Origin: Verrucomicrobiota bacterium
Lineage (GTDB): Bacteria > Verrucomicrobiota > Verrucomicrobiia > Verrucomicrobiales > DEV007
DNA: 11,193 nucleotides
Direction: 5' to 3'
NCBI GenBank assembly: GCA_027618625.1
Contig: JAQCER010000046.1
Location: 1 to 11,193, forward strand
Shown: positions 1 to 6,456 of the stretch, piece by piece
Layout of the letters: each line of letters starts with the position of its first letter
Numbering within the stretch: the first letter of the stretch is position 1
Program-made: the position numbers and the translations under genes
Notes under the pieces: generated by a model
What the model saw: only the letters and a program-made list of their open reading frames with translations
Told to the model about the DNA's origin: nothing
The model's database searches: none

Positions 1-1552
1 TGTTGCCGAACATGTCGTCTGCGCTGGTGACCATCGAGATGGTTGGGATTTTTTGCAGCGCCCGAACCAGCTGCGGGCCGTATACGGGATCGTCAACGAC
101 GTCGGGATCCATGTCGTAGTCGGATCCGTTTCCCTTCCAGCTGGCTGGGAGGCCGCTGGCAAGTGCGCGGGCTCGATCCTGGGTCCCGACGTCTTTCAGG
201 AAGAGATAGGTATGGGTCTCGACCCTGGTCGGATCCCATCCACTTCGCACGGCCACAGTGCGCACAACGGTAGTAGTCTCGATTGAGAGCGGTGCTGAAT
301 ACCTGAGCGCATGGTCAGGCGTTGGGACAGATCCATCCGTGGTATACAGAATCGTGATGCCATCGGTGGAAGATTCGATTTTCAATGTGAATGGTGCATC
401 GAAGTGGCCGCGGGTGTGACTGAAGGTCAGTGGTTGAATAAAGCCATCCACGCGCGCTGCATTTACCTTACCCGGAGTCGGTGTCAGGAAGTATCCATAG
501 CTGGCATCGCCGATGCGTTCTTCGATCTCCAGCTCAGGAAGGATCAAAATGTCCGACCCGCCGCGGGAGGAATTCATGCCTTGAATGGCGAGGATATTCT
601 CACCCGGCACTAGACTGTTCGCAAAAGCCAGCGCAAACCGTTCGGGAGTGGTGGCATCGCTGTCCCGGCGTGAGCCCGTGGATGTGGCTTCCCACGTGAT
701 TGCTTCCGGCGCGTTCCCGCTGGCGACCCGCGTGCCGTTGAGATAGGCAACAAAGCCGTCTTCGTACTGCATGCCCAGGGTCGCATTCAGAACGTCGCCC
801 GGTTGTGTGATCTCGAATGGTATCCTGACATAGACAGAAGCGTTGATCGCTTGCATGGCCTGGCCCGAATCGCCACCGTCTCCGGTGAAGGCTTCGTAGC
901 CATAGCCAACTGCGGTTTTCGCAGGATTCCATTGGCTATCGTCATACCCGGGGCGTTGCCAGCCGCTGCCGATGTCGTGATCGGGAACCCACCATGTGCA
1001 GGCAGCACCCTTAACGATGGGCGATGACAACACCGTGCTGCCGCTGACGCCCAGCCCGTAGGATGCATCGATCCGTTGCTCGGGGTAAGATGCGATCTCG
1101 GAGACCTTCGTCGCCCCGTCCGGCGCGACTAACAAAACGCTCTCGCCACCTGCACCCAGGCTGAAGTTCGTATGCAGTTCGCTGCCGACTATGGCTTTGT
1201 CCTTTCCTGATGCAAACACCACCAGGTAATTTGCGGCCGCCAGGGTCGTTGGTTCTGGAAAGCGCCACTTGTTGGGCTGGGCCGGATCGTCGCTCAGAAA
1301 GTAGCCCCCCAGATCGATCGCAACATTGTCGGGGTTGTAAATCTCTATCCAGTCGGCAGGTGCCCCATCTTCGTCCAGAAACCCGTTGTTTGCATTCGCC
1401 GCGACGAACTCATTGATCCGCGGTTCGGCCGTGGCTGTGGAGGTGGCGATTGCCATCAGCGTTAAAGTTGCCGCTGAAAGCCAGGAAAGCAGCAGCATCC
1501 AATCCCGATGATCTGTCTGCCGCCCGTTTTGGAAAGAATGTAGCTTGATCAT
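1..1552 (-). CDS. Secreted lamin-tail / chitobiase-C domain protein, probably CotH-type (3' end beyond window)
   Basis: The frame is open from ATG at 1552-1550 to the left edge: 517 codons with no stop, so the gene is partial at its C-terminus. Residues 1-42 look like a signal peptide, with basic residues, a hydrophobic run WMLLLSWLSAATLTLMA and a cleavage site near TATA/EP. Residues 45-155 match a lamin-tail domain (RINEFVAANANNGFLDEDG, then DWIEIYNP and LGGYFLSDDP). Residues 185-345 resemble a galactose-binding-like jelly roll (GSGWQRPGYDDSQW; YEDGFVAYLNGTRV). Residues 380-450 match the chitobiase/hexosaminidase C-terminal repeat (ILYTTDGSVPTPDHALRYSAP). The last visible residues (IPTISMVTSADDMFG) resemble the lead-in to a CotH kinase-like domain, so a CotH domain beyond the edge is likely but unseen. 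This arrangement is common in large exported proteins of Verrucomicrobiota and Planctomycetota. The role is unknown; cell-surface or matrix attachment is an inference. No clear Shine-Dalgarno precedes the start. Confidence 0.85.
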   Translation of the reverse strand, partial: MIKLHSFQNGRQTDHRDWMLLLSWLSAATLTLMAIATSTATAEPRINEFVAANANNGFLDEDGAPADWIEIYNPDNVAIDLGGYFLSDDPAQPNKWRFPEPTTLAAANYLVVFASGKDKAIVGSELHTNFSLGAGGESVLLVAPDGATKVSEIASYPEQRIDASYGLGVSGSTVLSSPIVKGAACTWWVPDHDIGSGWQRPGYDDSQWNPAKTAVGYGYEAFTGDGGDSGQAMQAINASVYVRIPFEITQPGDVLNATLGMQYEDGFVAYLNGTRVASGNAPEAITWEATSTGSRRDSDATTPERFALAFANSLVPGENILAIQGMNSSRGGSDILILPELEIEERIGDASYGYFLTPTPGKVNAARVDGFIQPLTFSHTRGHFDAPFTLKIESSTDGITILYTTDGSVPTPDHALRYSAPLSIETTTVVRTVAVRSGWDPTRVETHTYLFLKDVGTQDRARALASGLPASWKGNGSDYDMDPDVVDDPVYGPQLVRALQKIPTISMVTSADDMFGN

Positions 1553-1582
1553 CTTGAGGCAGACTGTTTGGAGCTGGCAGGG

Positions 1583-1602
1583 GGTGAGGTGAGGTGAGGT
1601 GA
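1583..1602. repeat. Tandem pentanucleotide repeat, 4 x ggtga
   Basis: Four perfect consecutive ggtga units lie 31-50 bases upstream of the lamin-tail gene's ATG. On the coding strand they read tcacc and would fall in the 5' leader or promoter. Copy number could vary by slippage; no function is shown. Confidence 0.75.
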
Positions 1603-1796
1603 CGTAGCCTTAATAACCTTTCGACAGAGTATATGCGGAACCGGCAGCGTGGCTCAAGAAATCATCAAATCATCAGAAGAAGGCGTTCAAGACGTTCAAG
1701 ACCAGAAACGGGAAGAATCGAGAGGCGGGAGCTTAAGCTCGTGCTGCTTTCTTCCCAGCTCAAGGATTCAATCAATCAGGTCATTTTTGTGAATAA

Positions 1797-1820
1797 ATGC
1801 GGCTCGCAGCATCCCCGCAT
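1797..1820 (-). terminator. Weak terminator-like hairpin after the sialidase-like gene
   Basis: On the minus strand a 6-bp stem (atgcgg / ccgcat) with a 12-base loop begins 3 bases after the TAG of the BNR_2 gene and is followed by ttattc. The stem is short and the T-run imperfect, so this is only a candidate. If real, it would separate the lamin-tail gene from the upstream genes. Confidence 0.33.
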
Positions 1821-1822
1821 CG

Positions 1823-2938
1823 CTATCTGCGATCGGCTTCCAGAATCCACGCTTCGTCAAACATGGCGTGGCGGATGGTGGTGCGCGCATCGGAGGTGAA
1901 GATGACATGGATCTTTCCGTCGGACGCCTCGATCGCGGTAGGGTAGGAGAAGTCGCCCTCGCCCTCAGCGATGTTGCGGCGATGCTGGAAGGTCTTGCCG
2001 CCGTCGGTGGAAATTGCGGCGGTGAGGGGAGTGCGGCCACTCATGCTGTCATTGTAAACCAGCAGAATGTGACCGTTGGCCAGCTTCTTGAGATCGATAG
2101 CAGCGTTCGGGTTGGGAAAGGCAGAATCGATCCCCTCAGACCAAGTGTGGCCGCCATCGTTCGACTCCGAGTAAACGAGCCAGCCTTTCGTCGTCGGGTT
2201 GTAGTCACCAGCACGGCGGCAGTAAGCAATCAGCCGGTCATCCGTGATCTGAACGATTCCCGGCTGGAGGTTGCCCTTGGGCGACCTGATGATTCCGCTC
2301 GCCACCCACTCCGTGGAACCGGCTTTCATTCGCAGAAAGCGCGAAGTGGTATCAGCACCTGTGAACTCGGTATCGGCCCCGGTCTCATGGTAAATGGGAA
2401 GGAGATAGTCGCCATTGTGGAGCACGATCGGTTGATTGCGCACCATGGTACCCTCCTCCAGCGACAGCACGAAAGAATCCGACCAAGTCTGTCCGCCGTC
2501 GCGTGAGATCTTTCCGCTGATCCGCGACGTGGACCAGGTTTCGCCAAATCGCGTCACGTAGAACAGCCAGACCAAGCCGTCCGGTCCTTGCCACACGACC
2601 GGATTGCCGAGGGAGCGGAAAGGGTTGCTGGCGATGACGACTGGCTCGCTCCAATCATCACTCCCCGCTGCCAGGCGGCTGCCGAAGACAACCGTGCTCG
2701 CAGCGTACTCGCCCGCCCCGCCGTAGTAGGCGAGGTAGAGGTCGCCATTGGTCAGCTGAGTGATGCAGGAAGGGTGTTTGTAGTTGCCTGTTTTGGTTTC
2801 CGGCCCGAAGACTTTCTTGATCGTGATCCCAGACGACGGGTTTGGCACCGCGTCCTGCGCACGAACGATCACGCTGCCACCAGCCAGCACTCCTAGGCTA
2901 ATCAAGATTCGAAGGAACATAACAATTTTTGTTTTCAT
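1823..2938 (-). CDS. Exported sialidase-like BNR_2 beta-propeller protein
   Basis: 371 aa from ATG at 2938-2936. A GTG at 2953 would add five residues and has a weak agg upstream, so the start is uncertain; ATG gives a classic signal peptide (MKTKIVMFLRILISLGV, cleavage near VRA/QD, residue 27). Three Asp-box repeats typical of six-bladed sialidase-type propellers are visible: SRDGGQTW at about 145-152, SNDGGHTW at 259-266 and STDGGKTF at 310-317. Other family landmarks are NGDLYLAYYGG near the N-terminus, MVRNQPIVL, GNLQPGIVQ and PNPNAAID. These fit the BNR_2 (PF13088) family, often auto-annotated as exo-alpha-sialidase. The usual sialidase RIP motif is absent; the matching stretch reads YKHPSCITQL. 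Sialidase activity is therefore not established. It probably acts in the periplasm or outside the cell on a glycan. Its start lies about 95 bases after the stop of the double-MBL gene, so co-transcription is possible. Confidence 0.85.
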   Translation of the reverse strand: MKTKIVMFLRILISLGVLAGGSVIVRAQDAVPNPSSGITIKKVFGPETKTGNYKHPSCITQLTNGDLYLAYYGGAGEYAASTVVFGSRLAAGSDDWSEPVVIASNPFRSLGNPVVWQGPDGLVWLFYVTRFGETWSTSRISGKISRDGGQTWSDSFVLSLEEGTMVRNQPIVLHNGDYLLPIYHETGADTEFTGADTTSRFLRMKAGSTEWVASGIIRSPKGNLQPGIVQITDDRLIAYCRRAGDYNPTTKGWLVYSESNDGGHTWSEGIDSAFPNPNAAIDLKKLANGHILLVYNDSMSGRTPLTAAISTDGGKTFQHRRNIAEGEGDFSYPTAIEASDGKIHVIFTSDARTTIRHAMFDEAWILEADRR

Positions 2939-3032
2939 GAGGTGATCGTGCACGTTTACCTGTGACCTGGAATCTTACCATGCACGGAGTGTGGAGTGTA
3001 GGAGGTTGCCTCAGCAGTGTAAAGAAAGGAGC

Positions 3033-4946
3033 TCACTCTTCAGCCAGGATCACGAAATCGAACAACTCTCCGTAGCGCTTGTCGTCGAGCGTGATATCGA
3101 AGGCCACGATCTGCACTCCAGGAAAGACGGCGCCGCGATCCTTGATGGTGATGTTCACCGGATAGGTTTGGCGACTCCTGCCAGCGACGTTGCCCTCAAG
3201 CACGGCGGGAGATGCGTTAAAACCCGGCGGCAATTTAAGAGCGATTCGGTGCTTCTGCTCGGCGCTCCGATGGTTGCGCACCGTAACCTGGACGGTCTGG
3301 ACGTCCTCCTTCGTGAGATCAACCCGATACGGGTAGGCACTGACCCAGTAGGGGTCGAAGAGGTAGGCGTAGTCCGTGTCGGGCAGCAGGTCTTTGTACC
3401 AGGCGATGATCCGCTCTGCCCAGGCGTGGTAACGGTCAATGAAGGCTGCCGGTTTGGTCATGAGCACGGAGTGCGCGCCCATGATGATGTCGGGCTGTAA
3501 CTTTTGCAGGTACTTGGCAGCAACGAGATAGCCTTCCTCGGTGATGGCGCTGTTGCGTGCGACGACACATTCGTGACCATCCTGCGTGGGATCAGCCGGA
3601 TCGCCAAAGATGTTGTCGCCGGTGAAAACGATCTTCTTGCCGTCGAGTTCCAACCAGAGCGCATTGCCGAACTCGGTCTGACCGGGCATCCAGTCGATGT
3701 GCAGTTGGTAACCTTCCCATTCGATCACATCGCCTGCCTTGAGAATGCGATCGATCTTTGCCTTCTCAAATCCCGCTCGATAAGTACCGATCATCGCCGG
3801 GTAGTCGTAGGCGCGCGGGTTCTCACACTTGTCGGCGATGCTATCCAAAGTCCAGAATTTCACACCGTGTTCCTGCAATGCGGGAAAGAGCGTGAAGTGG
3901 TCGCCGTGCGAGTGGGAAATCCAGCAGGCATCGATCTGCTTCAATCCGAGTTGCTGCTTCATGTCGCGGATGATGCGTTCGAGAATGAGCCTGGGGAACA
4001 ATCCGCAATCGAGGACCAGGGCGTGACCGCTGTCGGCAATAATGATGGCGAAGTTCTTTCCCGCCATTTGTGGCCCGAGCATGTAGAGATGCGGAGTCAC
4101 CTGGACCACGCTGGGCACACTCGTGAGTGTGGTGTCCGGATGCAGCCCGCGCTTCGACAGACTGTCCACCGGGTAACCGCGCAGGTAGTCGGCGCGAAAA
4201 TTTGCGAGCTTCCCGCGATAGGTCTTAAGCTGAGCAGTCGCGTTTTGAATCACGGGCCCGTGCGATGCGAATGCAGTAGCTGGAGCGAGAGCCGTGAGCT
4301 TGTCGATCGACTCGGCCAGCACATCGATGCCTTTGGCAAAGCCATAGTCCCACTCGGTGTCGAACCAGTTTGTCATTTTCGCTCCATCGTGCATCACGCC
4401 ACCGATGAAGACCTGGTCGTCCAGGACGAAACTCATGCCGCCTGGGGAATGCCCCGGCGTGGCGAGGCAGGTCAGCTTCTTCCCGTGCCACTCGAACACC
4501 TCATCGGCAGCAAGCCAGCGGTCGATTTTCACTGGCAGACGCGGAGGCCTGACATAGCTGGCACCATGAACGGTGTATTCGTCATCCAGACGCGGATCCC
4601 ACTTTCGAAATTCCGCAGGCGTTTCCAGCAAAGCCTGCTCTGCAACCGGAGCGGCGACTTGAGTGATCTCCCGGTTCAACCGCTCAATCCCCTGCAACAA
4701 TTCACGTTGATGCCCGGTAAGCAGCAGCCACTCGACCCGCTTCACGCCGATCTCGCCAAGGTGATCGAGCACGCTGCCGTCGCCGAGATCAATCACGAGC
4801 GCCGCATCTCCATCGCGAAGCAAGTAGGCATTGCAGGTATCTGACCAGACAAAGACGTCAGGGGCGATTTCCTGGAAAGCAGCCCGCGCCTGCGAATGCC
4901 CCAAACAGAGTAACAAAAAATGCGAGAGGATGAGGATGATTTTCAC
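3033..4946 (-). CDS. Exported tandem metallo-beta-lactamase-fold protein with C-terminal beta-sandwich
   Basis: 637 aa from GTG at 4946-4944, chosen because aggGAG lies just upstream and the first 22 residues form a signal peptide (VKIILILSHFLLLCLGH, cleavage near ARA/AF). An ATG at 5048 is in frame but would put 34 unlikely residues before it. Domain 1 (about 24-235) has an MBL-like fold pattern. It keeps PGHSPGG (His166), the later Asp187 and SHGP (His229), but where HxHxDH should be it reads TGHQRELLQG (77-86). Domain 2 (about 276-510) has intact HSHGDH (345-350), TGD (Asp444) and GAHS (His492), with PGQTEF replacing the usual PGHT (Gln423). Residues about 530-637 look like a beta-sandwich of the NEW3/Ig type (VQTVQVTVRNH). 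The family is hydrolytic and usually binds one or two Zn ions; the substrate is unknown. It lies between the acyltransferase-like and BNR_2 genes on the same strand. Confidence 0.85.
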   Translation of the reverse strand: MKIILILSHFLLLCLGHSQARAAFQEIAPDVFVWSDTCNAYLLRDGDAALVIDLGDGSVLDHLGEIGVKRVEWLLLTGHQRELLQGIERLNREITQVAAPVAEQALLETPAEFRKWDPRLDDEYTVHGASYVRPPRLPVKIDRWLAADEVFEWHGKKLTCLATPGHSPGGMSFVLDDQVFIGGVMHDGAKMTNWFDTEWDYGFAKGIDVLAESIDKLTALAPATAFASHGPVIQNATAQLKTYRGKLANFRADYLRGYPVDSLSKRGLHPDTTLTSVPSVVQVTPHLYMLGPQMAGKNFAIIIADSGHALVLDCGLFPRLILERIIRDMKQQLGLKQIDACWISHSHGDHFTLFPALQEHGVKFWTLDSIADKCENPRAYDYPAMIGTYRAGFEKAKIDRILKAGDVIEWEGYQLHIDWMPGQTEFGNALWLELDGKKIVFTGDNIFGDPADPTQDGHECVVARNSAITEEGYLVAAKYLQKLQPDIIMGAHSVLMTKPAAFIDRYHAWAERIIAWYKDLLPDTDYAYLFDPYWVSAYPYRVDLTKEDVQTVQVTVRNHRSAEQKHRIALKLPPGFNASPAVLEGNVAGRSRQTYPVNITIKDRGAVFPGVQIVAFDITLDDKRYGELFDFVILAEE

Positions 4947-5238
4947 AGCGCTCCCTATGTCTGAAACGCAGCAGCCACCAGCGCAGCCGCGATCAATCCC
5001 GTTCCCGGCACACCGACGATACGCGGGAAAATCTGGCGGCGTTTTCATCGCGCTGGATTAAGACAGCTTCCGGCGCAGGAGGCAAGATTCATGAAAAGAT
5101 TCATCAGACTGGTAGTCGCTGAACTCGACCGGTTCGTCAATGCATCACAGTCGGAGATCGCCTGAACGTTCCAGAAGTGGCAGTGGAATCGGCGGATCGG
5201 AGTCCGCCGCTCCTTGATACTTGATCGGTCGAGGAGCC
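4947..5238. other. Intergenic region between acyltransferase-like and MBL genes
   Basis: These 292 bases hold no gene I can support. They contain a strong hairpin near the upstream gene's stop (listed separately), two copies of aagattcat near 5084-5103, and a short minus-strand frame ending at 4955 that would encode a hydrophobic 18-residue peptide from a GTG at 5011. The Shine-Dalgarno-like agggag for the MBL gene lies just upstream of its GTG. Confidence 0.5.
5190..5209 (-). terminator. GC-rich hairpin downstream of the acyltransferase-like gene (terminator or REP-like element)
   Basis: A perfect 7-bp stem (cggcgga / tccgccg) with a 6-base loop lies about 30 bases after the stop codon at 5239. 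It is not followed by a T-run, so it is either a weak or factor-assisted terminator, an mRNA 3'-end stabiliser, or a dispersed palindromic repeat. Copy number elsewhere in the genome cannot be judged from this window. Confidence 0.4.
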
Positions 5239-6456
5239 TTACAGCCGCAGATACAACCGTTGGCGATCGAGGGCGCGCATGACGCCGATGGTGACCGCGA
5301 GATACACTGCCAGTGCCAGCACTACCATCCACGCTGGCGAGTCGTGCGGAACCAGGGGCCTGAGCGCTGCGGCGACGACGTAGTGCAACAAGAAGGCGGC
5401 AAGGGCATTGGCGCCGAGAATACGCAGCACGGAAAGTTCGGTGCTGCGTTGATCGCAGGCGTAGACAAATGCGGCGAGGACGATTTGGACAAATCCGATG
5501 GCGAACAGGACGAAGGGAATGCTGACGAGGCGCTTGCTCATCATCCAATAATTCACCTGGCGTTGCTCTGGCGGTGGGATTGGAGTAAAGGGTGCCTCAG
5601 CGAAGGTCAGTGCGCCGCGGGTTTCGGTGGGAATGACTGGCGATGGTGCGATCGTCTGGGCTGCTGATGATGTAGTTGGCAGATCGTATAGCGTGCTCAG
5701 GCAACTGAGAGTATAACCGACGGCCATGCAGCAAATGCCCCAGGTCAGGAACTGCTTGGCTGCTTGCACTGAAGCTGCTCTGGCGATCACATCATAGGCG
5801 ATGGTCCCGGCAATCACGATCGCTGACCAGCTGAGCACGCCGAAGAATCCGCCATCCCATGCGCGCACCTTCGCTGCTCCCCAGAGTGCGTCGAGCGGAT
5901 TCGGTTGTGCCAGGACAAAGTGGACGTTGAACCATTGCGACAGGCCGGCGTGGATGACTAGCAAAGCCCCCAGCGCCAGTAGCCGGAAGCGCGTTCCTTT
6001 GCCGATCACTGGAAGCAGAAGCAGCTGACAGGCACCGATGATCGCCAGCACTTCCCACATGCGGGCTTTGAGCAGGGCGGCGATGAATTCGCGCAGGCTG
6101 CCGCCGCTCCACTCTGCCCATTGCGCAACACCAGCGCCGAATCCGAAGGCCGTCAGTGAAATCAAAATAAGGATCAATGAGCGCCGGATGTATCCCAGAG
6201 CAGCGGTGCGAGCACCCAGCTTGCCAACGCGCTTTTGCCAAGTGTGCCGGAAGGACATTCCAACGGCGAACAGGAACCCGGGCATGATCCAGTCGGCAAG
6301 GCTGAACCAGTTCTCGTTGTGCTGAAACAAGCGTGGCACCGCGTCCATCCCGTGGACGAAGTTGACGAAGAACATCGCCAGCACGGTGAATCCGCGAAAC
6401 TGATCGAGCGATTGTATGCGATGGGCAGTAGCGGCAGTAGCAGTCGTCGCGGTCAC
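5239..6456 (-). CDS. Heparan-alpha-glucosaminide N-acetyltransferase-like membrane protein (COG4299/DUF5009 type)
   Basis: 405 aa from GTG at 6456-6454, whose bases overlap the TGA of the dehydratase gene (gtga, 6453-6456), implying translational coupling. The N-terminus is a low-complexity Ala/Thr tract, followed by the family signature [18 protein letters not shown] (16-33) and then [20 protein letters not shown] (44-63). This aligns by eye with human HGSNAT, and His46 falls where I place the catalytic histidine of that enzyme. About ten hydrophobic segments follow, including 93-113, 132-150, 157-172, 203-222, 237-252, 310-333, 345-366 and 375-393. The conserved NYWMMSKR (302-309) and [14 protein letters not shown] (348-361) are present. 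A proline/threonine-rich loop at 259-298 is longer than I would expect. The human enzyme uses acetyl-CoA to acetylate terminal glucosamine across the lysosomal membrane. Bacterial members are uncharacterised; transfer of an acyl group to an extracytoplasmic sugar is an inference. Confidence 0.87.
   Translation of the reverse strand: MTATTATAATAHRIQSLDQFRGFTVLAMFFVNFVHGMDAVPRLFQHNENWFSLADWIMPGFLFAVGMSFRHTWQKRVGKLGARTAALGYIRRSLILILISLTAFGFGAGVAQWAEWSGGSLREFIAALLKARMWEVLAIIGACQLLLLPVIGKGTRFRLLALGALLVIHAGLSQWFNVHFVLAQPNPLDALWGAAKVRAWDGGFFGVLSWSAIVIAGTIAYDVIARAASVQAAKQFLTWGICCMAVGYTLSCLSTLYDLPTTSSAAQTIAPSPVIPTETRGALTFAEAPFTPIPPPEQRQVNYWMMSKRLVSIPFVLFAIGFVQIVLAAFVYACDQRSTELSVLRILGANALAAFLLHYVVAAALRPLVPHDSPAWMVVLALAVYLAVTIGVMRALDRQRLYLRL

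Larger units (their letters stand above)
1553..1822. other. Intergenic region with short direct repeats and a palindrome
   Basis: No convincing gene is seen in these 270 bases between two minus-strand genes. Visible structure: four tandem ggtga units at 1583-1602, two adjacent copies of cgttcaaga at 1684-1701, a repeated aaatcatc-like stretch near 1660-1675, and a perfect 12-base palindrome gagcttaagctc at 1729-1740. The promoter for the lamin-tail gene should lie here, but I could not pick out clear -35/-10 boxes. Confidence 0.5.

Noticed and set aside
1729..1740. Perfect palindrome gagcttaagctc as a regulator site
   Set aside because: A 12-base palindrome is not rare enough on its own in 11 kb, and it lies far from the start of the downstream gene with no second copy.
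1868..2506. Plus-strand frame of 212 codons
   Set aside because: Antisense shadow of the BNR_2 gene; no domain and no ribosome site.
3504..4844. Long plus-strand open frame of 446 codons
   Set aside because: It is antisense to the double-MBL gene, whose frame shows clear MBL motifs and a signal peptide. The plus-strand translation has no recognisable domain; GC-rich codon structure explains the openness.
4947..5048. N-terminal extension of the MBL protein from ATG at 5048
   Set aside because: The added 34 residues would place a Cys-rich segment ahead of an evident signal peptide, while the GTG at 4946 has a Shine-Dalgarno-like agggag at suitable spacing.
5045..5548. Minus-strand frame crossing the end of the acyltransferase-like gene into the gap
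   Set aside because: Arg-rich translation typical of an out-of-frame shadow; most of it overlaps the real gene in another frame.
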